Part shown: piece by piece, positions 49,157 through 55,079 of the stretch
Layout of the letters: every line of letters starts with the position of its first letter
Numbering within the stretch: position 1 is the first letter of the stretch
Source: Collinsella sp.
GTDB lineage: Bacteria; Actinomycetota; Coriobacteriia; Coriobacteriales; Coriobacteriaceae
Direction of reading: 5' to 3'
DNA length: 55,079 nt
NCBI GenBank assembly: GCA_018382295.1
Contig: JAGZQF010000007.1
Span: 1 to 55,079, forward strand
Made by a program: the position numbers and the translations under genes
Notes under the pieces: generated by a model
What the model saw: only the letters and a program-made list of their open reading frames with translations
What the model was told of the DNA's origin: nothing
Database searches by the model: none

Positions 49157-49226
49157 AAGTTGCGGTGAAATAGGGACTGTTCGGCGGTCTTAGAGCTTCA
49201 ATCAGTCCCTATTTCACCGCAATTTT
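49157..49226. repeat. Palindromic repeat, family A copy 3
   Basis: Left arm 49157-49181 (AAGTTGCGGTGAAATAGGGA...) pairs with 49201-49226 around a 19-base loop with few mismatches. It nearly repeats copy 1. It lies in a divergent gap, unlike the other two. CATTGGGGACG at 49244-49254 is a half copy of family D. Confidence 0.85.
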
Positions 49227-49327
49227 GGAAAGGCACCTTTAGCCATTGGGGACGCGCCGAGCACTGGGGTATCATGGCTTGGTTGATATATCTGCATTTA
49301 CGCGCCTTGTAGGAAGGGGCTGCGCCC

Positions 49328-50011
49328 ATGGCTTTTGAGCCCGCTCAACATAGCTTTATCACGCTCGAGGGCGTCGATGGCGCCGGCAAGTCCACGCAGG
49401 CGCGCCTGCTTGCCCGCGCTCTTGAACTCGCTGGCTACCAGGTTGTGAGCCTGCGCGAGCCGGGCGGTACCGCCATCAGCGAAAAGATCCGTGCTCTGCT
49501 GCTCGACCCCGCCAACACGGCGATGGGTGACACCTGCGAGCTGCTGCTCTACGAGGCAGCGCGTGCCCAGCTGGTACACGAGGTCATCGCCCCCGCCCTT
49601 GCGGCCGGCAAGGTGGTCCTGTGCGACCGTTTCTACGATTCCACGACCTGCTATCAGGCGTTTGCCGATGGTCTCGACCGTCAGATGGTACGCGATGCCA
49701 ACAACCTGGCTGTCGCCGGTACGCATCCGGCGCTCACGCTCGTCTACCACATCACACCCGAGCAGGCGGCGCTGCGCATGGCGGCCCGCGGTGCGACCGA
49801 TCGCATGGAGGCCAAGGGCATGGCATTCCAGGAGCGTGTCTACGAGGGGTTTTGCGCAATTGCTGCCGAGGAGCCAAACCGCGTAAAGCTCATCGACGCC
49901 ACTACGACCGTCGAGGAAGTCTTCAAGAAGACGGTCGAGCAGGTTCGCGCGTACGGTCTCGACATTCCGCGGGAAGCCGTCGCCGCCGCGCTTGCCAAGG
50001 AGGCCGAGTAA
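49328..50011 (+). CDS. tmk: Thymidylate kinase
   Basis: Phosphorylates dTMP to dTDP. The 227-residue protein has the P-loop LEGVDGAGKSTQ, LREPGGTAISEKIR, the DRY-like VLCDRFYDSTTCYQ, and the lid region RGATDRMEAKG. TATCAT at 49270-49275 is a possible -10. GGAAGGGGCTGCGCCC precedes the ATG. It begins the tmk-holB-ricT cluster, with one base between its stop and holB. Confidence 0.95.
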   Translation: MAFEPAQHSFITLEGVDGAGKSTQARLLARALELAGYQVVSLREPGGTAISEKIRALLLDPANTAMGDTCELLLYEAARAQLVHEVIAPALAAGKVVLCDRFYDSTTCYQAFADGLDRQMVRDANNLAVAGTHPALTLVYHITPEQAALRMAARGATDRMEAKGMAFQERVYEGFCAIAAEEPNRVKLIDATTTVEEVFKKTVEQVRAYGLDIPREAVAAALAKEAE

Positions 50012-50012
50012 C

Positions 50013-51140
50013 ATGGCTCCCGCTCAGGCAAGCCTGCTGGCCAAGCTCGACACCCAAGAGCGCGTGCGCGACTTTTTGACCAATGCCGTCGCTAGCGGTC
50101 GCGCATCGCACGCCTATCTGTTTTTGGGCGCGCCCGGCGCGGGCAAGCTCGACGCCGCGTGGGCGCTCGCCCAGGCCTTCCTGTGCGAGCAGGACGGCTG
50201 CGGCGCATGCGACAGCTGCGTGCGCGTTGCTCGGCATACGCATCCCGACGTGCACTATTACACGCCCGAGAGCGCCACGGGTTACCTCATTGCCCAGACC
50301 CGCGAGCTGCTCGATGACGTGCCGCTGGCGCCCATCCGTGCCAAGGCCAAGGTCTACATCATCGACCGTGCCGAGCAGCTGCGCGCCAACACCGCCAACG
50401 CGCTGCTCAAAACACTCGAGGAGCCGCCCGAGGGCGTTATGTTCATCCTGTTGGGTACCTCGGCCGACGTGATGCTGCCCACTATCGTGAGTCGTTGCCA
50501 GTGCGTGCCGTTTCGGCTGGTATCGCCCGCCGTCGCCGCGCAAGCCGTGAGCCGCGCCACCGGTCAGGACCCCGCGCGTTGCCGCATGGCCGTAGCCGTG
50601 GCGGGAAGCCCCACACGCGGCATCGAGTTTCTTAAGAGCGCCGAGCGCCAGGACGCCCGCCGTCAGATGGTCCGTGCCATCGACTCACTCATTGCCGCCG
50701 ACGAGGCCGACGTGCTCAGTCGCGCCAAGTCGCTCATCGTCGCCGTTAAGGCGCCGCTCGCCGAGGTCAAGTCCACGCAGGAAAAGGTACTCGAGCAAAA
50801 CGCCGACTACCTGTCGCGTGGAGCATTGAAGCAGCTTGAGGACCGCAACAAGCGCGAACTCAACGCGCGCGAGCGTTCGGGTATCATGGAAGCGCTGGCG
50901 AGCGCGCGGACGCTCATGCGCGATGTGCTGCTGACACTTCAGGACGAGGCAGCCGACGTGGTGAACGAGGATGTGCGCGACACGATCGGTCGGCTTGCCG
51001 CCGCGACCAATGTTGCGGGTGCCACCCAGGCGCTCGAGGCGGTCGCGACCGCCGAGCGCAACATCGCCAGAAACGTTACTCCCCAGCTGGCCATCGAGGT
51101 CATGCTGTTCGATATCAGGAAGGCACTGAAATGCCGTTAG
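50013..51140 (+). CDS. holB: DNA polymerase III subunit delta'
   Basis: Clamp-loader subunit of 375 residues. It shows ASHAYLFLGAPGAGKLDAAWALAQAFLC, the zinc Cys cluster CEQDGCGACDSCVRVARHTHPDVH, then IDRAEQLRANTANALLKTLEEPP and SRCQCVPFRL. The P-loop lacks the usual Thr after GK, which fits an inactive ATPase site. The start at 50013 follows AAGGAGG at 49998-50004. It overlaps the next gene by 10 bases. Confidence 0.92.
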   Translation: MAPAQASLLAKLDTQERVRDFLTNAVASGRASHAYLFLGAPGAGKLDAAWALAQAFLCEQDGCGACDSCVRVARHTHPDVHYYTPESATGYLIAQTRELLDDVPLAPIRAKAKVYIIDRAEQLRANTANALLKTLEEPPEGVMFILLGTSADVMLPTIVSRCQCVPFRLVSPAVAAQAVSRATGQDPARCRMAVAVAGSPTRGIEFLKSAERQDARRQMVRAIDSLIAADEADVLSRAKSLIVAVKAPLAEVKSTQEKVLEQNADYLSRGALKQLEDRNKRELNARERSGIMEALASARTLMRDVLLTLQDEAADVVNEDVRDTIGRLAAATNVAGATQALEAVATAERNIARNVTPQLAIEVMLFDIRKALKCR

Positions 51141-52831
51141 TCGTACCCGTTAAGTTTACCTACGCCTCGCGCGACCTGTGGTTTGACCCGCAGGACCTGG
51201 ATATCCTCGAGGCCGATTATGCCATTTGCTCTACCGAGCGCGGAACCGAGATCGGCTTGGTCACGGCCGATCCCTTCGAGGTGCCGCAAGACGAGATCGG
51301 TCAGCCGCTCAAGCCCGTGCTGCGCGTGGCGAGCGACATCGACCTGCAGCTTGCCGACGATCTTGCCATCCAGGGCGACGAGGCCATGATCGATTTCCGC
51401 CGTCTGGTCAAAGAACTCGACCTCGAGATGAAGCCGGTCGGCGTCGAGTACCTGTTTGGCGGCGAGAAGGCCGTGTTCTACTTTGCGGCCGAGGAGCGCG
51501 TCGATTTTCGCCAGCTCGTCAAGGATCTGTCCTCGACGCTGCACATTCGCGTCGACATGCGCCAGATCGGCGTGCGCGACGAGACTCGCCTGGTGGGCGG
51601 CTATGCCCAGTGCGGACAGGAGCTCTGCTGCACGCGCTTTGGCGGACAGTTTGAGCCCGTCTCGATCCGCATGGCAAAAGAGCAGGACCTGCCGCTCAAC
51701 TCGTCCAAGATCAGCGGCGTTTGCGGCCGCCTGATGTGCTGTCTGCGCTATGAGTTCGAGGCGTACAAGGACTTTAAGAGCCGTGCGCCCAAAAAGAAAA
51801 CGCTCATCGATACGCCGCTTGGCAAGGCGCGTATCCAGGAGTATGACACGCCGCGTGAGCAGCTGGTGCTGCGCCTGGAGAACGGCAAAGTCTTTAAGGT
51901 CAACCTGGCCGATATGACGTGCTCGGAGGGCTGCAAAAAGAAGGCTGCCGAGCAGGGCTGCAATTGCCGCCCCGACGGCGTGACGCGTGACGTGCTCGAG
52001 CGCATCGAGTCGCCCGAGATGCGCCTGGCGCTCATGGAGCTCGACCGCGAGAACGGCGTCGACGTGGGCGATGGCCTGTCGAGCGCCGACCGTCTTGCCG
52101 GCACGTCGATGCCCAAGCGCCGTCGTCGCGATGCCGATTCCGATGCCCGCGCTGCTCAGAGCCAGGGCGAGGGCCGTGGCCGCGGAAAGGGCCGTGGTAA
52201 GGCCGAGACACCCGAGGCCGAGGAGGCGGCCGATGGCCGTCGCCGTCGCAAGCGCGCGGGCTCGGGCGATGCTACCGAGGTTGCAGCCGCGGGCAAGAAC
52301 GCCTCTCGCGAGCGCGAGGTTCAGCAGCCCCAGCAGCAGAATCGCGGCGGCGGCATGAATCCCACACGTCGCCGCCGCCGTCATCTGTCGAGCGAGGAGC
52401 GCGAGGACGCCTTCCGCGCCGCAGCCGCTCGCGAGGCTGGTGCCGCCCCCAAGGGTGGTTCGGGTTCCGATGCGCCTGCCGACAAGGGCGGCAAGTCACG
52501 TGGCGAGGAGGAGCGCGCGCCGCGTCCGCGCCGTCGCCATTCCTCGGGCGCGCAGCAGAAGCCCTCAGTGCCCTCCGTGGCCGATCAGGTCTCGGATGGC
52601 GAGGTCAAGGTCACGCGCCGTCGTCCCGGAGATGGCGGGGGAGCGGCTGCCAAGGCTTCGCGTGGCGCCGCTCGCGACGAGCGCGAGCCGCGCGAGGATC
52701 GCGGTGGCGAGGGCTCGGCCGACCAGGGTCAAAAGCGCCGTCGCCGTCGCCGTTCCCGCAAGCCGCGCCAGGATGGTGGCGAGGGCTCGACCCCGTCTTC
52801 GTCCGCACCACAACCGCCCGCCGGCGAATAA
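51131..52831 (+). CDS. ricT: PSP1-domain protein RicT (YaaT) with long basic tail
   Basis: RicT forms the Y-complex that helps RNase Y process mRNA in Bacillus. The PSP1 core (1 to about 290) has VVPVKFTYASRDLWFD, ERGTEIGLVTADPFEV, the Fe-S type cysteines CGQELCCTRFGG and GVCGRLMCCLRYE, and IDTPLGKARIQEYD. The extra 270 residues are low complexity, rich in Arg, Gly, Ala and Glu with RRRR and Gln runs, and could bind RNA. Bacillus YaaT is about 275 residues. tmk-holB-ricT order is common in Gram-positive bacteria. Confidence 0.9.
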   Translation: MPLVVPVKFTYASRDLWFDPQDLDILEADYAICSTERGTEIGLVTADPFEVPQDEIGQPLKPVLRVASDIDLQLADDLAIQGDEAMIDFRRLVKELDLEMKPVGVEYLFGGEKAVFYFAAEERVDFRQLVKDLSSTLHIRVDMRQIGVRDETRLVGGYAQCGQELCCTRFGGQFEPVSIRMAKEQDLPLNSSKISGVCGRLMCCLRYEFEAYKDFKSRAPKKKTLIDTPLGKARIQEYDTPREQLVLRLENGKVFKVNLADMTCSEGCKKKAAEQGCNCRPDGVTRDVLERIESPEMRLALMELDRENGVDVGDGLSSADRLAGTSMPKRRRRDADSDARAAQSQGEGRGRGKGRGKAETPEAEEAADGRRRRKRAGSGDATEVAAAGKNASREREVQQPQQQNRGGGMNPTRRRRRHLSSEEREDAFRAAAAREAGAAPKGGSGSDAPADKGGKSRGEEERAPRPRRRHSSGAQQKPSVPSVADQVSDGEVKVTRRRPGDGGGAAAKASRGAARDEREPREDRGGEGSADQGQKRRRRRRSRKPRQDGGEGSTPSSSAPQPPAGE

Positions 52832-52859
52832 CGCCCGCGAGCGGATTTAACCCGCCTTG

Positions 52860-52930
52860 CCCCGAGCGCATCGGGGTATCATAGCGCCGAATCAACAACC
52901 CTCCCTGCGATCGAGCGTAGGGAGGGTTGT
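52860..52930 (+). promoter_or_regulatory. Hairpins before comF, one covering the ribosome binding site
   Basis: CCCCGA/TCGGGG (52860-52876) is followed by TATCAT, a -10 candidate like that of tmk. Then ACAACCCTCCCT (52895-52906) pairs perfectly with AGGGAGGGTTGT (52919-52930). The second arm contains GGAGGG, the only ribosome binding site for the comF TTG. Folding would hide it. The hairpin could also end ricT transcription. Confidence 0.7.
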
Positions 52931-52933
52931 GTC

Positions 52934-53740
52934 TTGAAGAGCCATCTGAACATATTTAGCCGTCTGCAGAGTGCCGGTGCCCTACCGTTTGCGGACGAAT
53001 TGCTACCGTTTGCCGAGCGCGCGACGTACGAGGCGCTCGAGGCATTGTCGCCAACACGATGTGCCGGCTGCGAACGCGCCGATGCGCTTATTTGCCAAGA
53101 CTGCCTGGCCGCGCTCACGCTCATCGACCCACGTCATAGCTGCACCCGATGCGGCGCCCCGTTTGGGGATTTGCTGTGCACTGAGTGTTCGGTCGAGGGC
53201 ACGTCCTCGGCAATGGCGGAGGCGCTCGACCGCTGCCTGGCGTGCGCCGTCTATGCGCATCCGCTGCCGCGCATCATTAAAGCGTACAAGGATGCGGGTG
53301 AGCGACGTCTGGCTCCGTATCTGGCGGAGCTGCTCTACGATACCGCCCTGCATGCCCAGGTCGTAGCGCCCGAACGCTTAGGAGGTGTGCTGTCCGGTGC
53401 GGATGCGGTGGTGTTTGTGCCTGCGACGGCGGCAGCGTTTCGGCGGCGTGGTTTTGATCATATGGAGGCTATTGCGCGTCCATTTTGCGAGCTGTCGGGT
53501 GTTCCCCTGCTCGATGCTCTCGTCAAGTACGGGCATGGCGACCAGCGCGAACTCGGTCGTGAGGAGCGCCGCGAGCGTGCCCAAGGCATGTACGAGACGG
53601 TTGAGGATGTGCACGGCCGCCGCCTGCTGCTTATCGATGACGTTATCACCACGGGCGCGACGATGGCCGCGGCTTCGACGGAACTCAAGCGCGCCGGCGC
53701 CGCAGCAGTCGATGGCCTTGCTATCGCACGTGTTTGGTAG
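52934..53740 (+). CDS. comF: ComF-family phosphoribosyltransferase-like protein
   Basis: 268 residues. An N-terminal zinc region has four CxxC pairs (CAGCERADALICQDC and CTRCGAPFGDLLCTEC). The phosphoribosyltransferase domain has the PRPP loop RLLLIDDVITTGATMAAA and VPATAAAFRRRGFDHMEAIAR. In competent bacteria ComF works with ComFA in DNA uptake, but ComF is widespread beyond them and no other com gene is seen here. The start is TTG 52934, seven bases after GGAGGG, which lies in a hairpin. Confidence 0.85.
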   Translation: MKSHLNIFSRLQSAGALPFADELLPFAERATYEALEALSPTRCAGCERADALICQDCLAALTLIDPRHSCTRCGAPFGDLLCTECSVEGTSSAMAEALDRCLACAVYAHPLPRIIKAYKDAGERRLAPYLAELLYDTALHAQVVAPERLGGVLSGADAVVFVPATAAAFRRRGFDHMEAIARPFCELSGVPLLDALVKYGHGDQRELGREERRERAQGMYETVEDVHGRRLLLIDDVITTGATMAAASTELKRAGAAAVDGLAIARVW

Positions 53741-53750
53741 GGGTGGTTTT

Positions 53751-54860
53751 GTGGCAGTGAAGATTGAGCGGCGCAACGAGCCGACAGGCGAACAGCTAGC
53801 GGCTTCCGTAATCCTAACAGGCGCTTCAGCGCTGCGCATGATGCGCGCCGAGCGCCGGCAGATGGGCTATATCAGCTGGAAGGACCTCGATCCCGAGGAG
53901 GAGCGCCGTGTGCTGCGCACGTCGTCGCCCTCGACCGAGGATATCTATCTTCCTGACTTGGTGCGAATTGGAGCCAAAAGTGGCGAGGTGCAAGAAGATC
54001 TGTGCTTGCTGGTGGGATCTGCGGCGCAGCGCCGCCGCATGCCTAGCGTAGGCTGGTCCGTGTGTTCCGGGTTGCCCGCCGGCTCGATTCTAGAGGTGGA
54101 ACCGGGGGTGTACAGCTTGTCTCCCGAGGCCCTCTGCCTTGCCGTTGCGCGCGAACTTGGCTGTATCCAGGCATTTGACCTGGCCCAGGAGCTGTGCTCT
54201 AAGATTTCACTGAGCGACCGCGGGAAGTATCTGCCTCCCTACACCTCGCCTGTTACGAATAAATTTGCAAAGGACAAGGACCAGCCAGCAGACGTGGGCT
54301 ACTTTGAAGTCGAACCGGTGCTGACGCCCGATCGCCTGGCAGATTACCTTGCGACATGCAAGGGAAGCACGGCCAAACAATTGCAGCGTCTGTGTCCCTA
54401 CTTGTCAGAAAACCTGCTCTCGCCCATGGAGTGCATCATGCTCGCCCTGTTTTCGCTTCCTTTTTCCTATGGCGGGTTTGCCTGCGGACCTTTTAAGACC
54501 GACTACAAGATCGAGTTCGATGACCGCGCGCAGGCAATCTCGGGGATGCCGCATGCAGTTTGCGATGCGTATCAAGAGGCAGCCCGGTTTGACCTGGAAT
54601 ACAACGGTGAGCTGGGCCATTCCTCCCGGAGGGGACGTATCCATGATGAAAAACGCAACACGGGCTTGATTACTATGGGAATCGAGGTCGCGACGGTCAA
54701 CAACGAAATGCTCTGTGACATGGAAGCGATGGAAGCGCTCGCATGGCGCATCCACCAGCGTATGCGAAAGCGGTACCGGAATCGTGTCGATGCCCGCAGG
54801 AAGAAGCAAGAGGCGTTGCTTAACGCGCTGCGGGCGTGTTTTGGGCTTAAGCCGGTCTAA
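53751..54860 (+). CDS. Protein with possible DUF559-like nuclease-fold C-terminus
   Basis: 369 residues, not firmly recognised. The middle (about 130-200) contains SPEALCLAVARELG, reminiscent of AbiEi-type proteins. The C-terminal third has DLEYNGELGHSSRRGRIHDE from Asp281, then KRNTGLITMGIEVATVN, which resembles the D/E-rich core of Vsr/DUF559 nucleases (E-Y-x-G...H...D...R...L). A basic tail (RMRKRYRNRVDARRKKQE) ends it. I place the start at GTG 53751 after GGTAGGGGTGG; an ATG at 53712 in frame would overlap comF. It may be cotranscribed with comF. Confidence 0.6.
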   Translation: MAVKIERRNEPTGEQLAASVILTGASALRMMRAERRQMGYISWKDLDPEEERRVLRTSSPSTEDIYLPDLVRIGAKSGEVQEDLCLLVGSAAQRRRMPSVGWSVCSGLPAGSILEVEPGVYSLSPEALCLAVARELGCIQAFDLAQELCSKISLSDRGKYLPPYTSPVTNKFAKDKDQPADVGYFEVEPVLTPDRLADYLATCKGSTAKQLQRLCPYLSENLLSPMECIMLALFSLPFSYGGFACGPFKTDYKIEFDDRAQAISGMPHAVCDAYQEAARFDLEYNGELGHSSRRGRIHDEKRNTGLITMGIEVATVNNEMLCDMEAMEALAWRIHQRMRKRYRNRVDARRKKQEALLNALRACFGLKPV

Positions 54861-54920
54861 TTCACGTCGAAAATAGGGGGTTAATCATATGCCCTGGCCA
54901 AAATATGGCAAATATGAGTA

Positions 54921-54941
54921 CTGTCACTAAATCAGTAACAG
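54921..54941. promoter_or_regulatory. Operator-like interrupted palindrome
   Basis: CTGT-C-ACT (54921-54928) and AGT-A-ACAG (54934-54941) are symmetric around AAATC, with one mismatch. It lies in the 180-base A/T-rich gap after the DUF559-like gene. No gene is visible in the gap (54861-55040). Confidence 0.35.
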
Positions 54942-55040
54942 CAAAATCAAGGAATTTAGAACTCGGAGGCGGCGTAAAGTGGTCGCGCGCGCAGACGTGG
55001 TGTAAGAGTGTCCTGAGGTCCGTCGCTGCAAGTCCCGATG

Positions 55041-55079
55041 TTACTCCTTCTTGAGGCCGTGCTTCTCGACTATCTCGTC
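55041..55079 (-). CDS. C-terminal end of an unknown protein (partial)
   Basis: Read on the minus strand, the last 39 bases give DEIVEKHGLKKE and a TAA stop at 55041-55043. The charged helical end is protein-like but too short to identify, and the frame cannot be tested further. Confidence 0.4.
   Translation of the reverse strand, partial: DEIVEKHGLKKE

Overview
The window reads as a high-GC bacterial chromosome, most likely a gut Coriobacteriia of the Collinsella type. This is inferred from the gene neighbourhoods (eno next to an FtsB/DivIC-like gene and a Ppx/GppA gene; tmk-holB-ricT), the many AAGGAGG-type ribosome binding sites, frequent GTG/TTG starts and the protein sequences. No database was searched. 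Nearly every gene is housekeeping or core metabolic. The only clear mobile gene is an IS200-type transposase.

Layout. 1-9482: tail of an unknown gene, then a complete histidine operon (hisZ-hisG fused in one frame, then hisD, C, B, H, A, F, I, E) facing a PHP-type histidinol-phosphatase, which would supply the missing step. 9784-11737: a stand-alone LarC C-terminal domain, a phosphodiesterase and mazG. 11928-15615: eno, a FtsB/DivIC-like division protein, ppx/gppA and tRNA-Leu(UAA) beside a patch of duplicated tRNA fragments. 15647-19703: a TPR-like membrane protein, an orphan GatB-type EIIB with a VOC protein, IS200, and a deletion junction joining two broken genes. 19789-26660: metallophosphoesterase, gluQ, a DUF2207 membrane protein, a GNAT enzyme and purH. 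26766-31243: an unknown gene, a BceRS-like two-component system, a universal stress protein and uppP.

31578-40832: a long pcrA helicase, gntR-manA facing glcK, ppaC, nhaA and a small unknown gene. 40983-45308: a class I aminotransferase, a STAS protein, tatA/B-tatC and hypA-hypB. Tat export and nickel insertion side by side suggest maturation of an exported [NiFe]-hydrogenase encoded elsewhere; the LarC2 protein is a second nickel-related gene. 45363-55079: an archaeal-type topoisomerase I, a zinc-ribbon membrane protein, tmk-holB-ricT, comF, a gene with a possible DUF559-like nuclease domain, and the edge of a last gene.

The most distinctive non-coding feature is the number of long intergenic palindromes. 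At least four short repeat families recur across the window (core sequences around GTTGCGGTGAAATAGGGACT, GGCAGTTAGGGACGTTCC, TTGGTGCAAAGTAACCTGAC and AACCTGCCAAAA). Several larger single-copy hairpins, one with perfect 30-bp arms, sit mainly at convergent gene ends. Other points of interest are the HisZ-HisG fusion, the deletion fusion near 18710, the tRNA-Leu scar, an intrinsic-terminator-like hairpin in the nhaA leader, and a hairpin burying the comF ribosome binding site.
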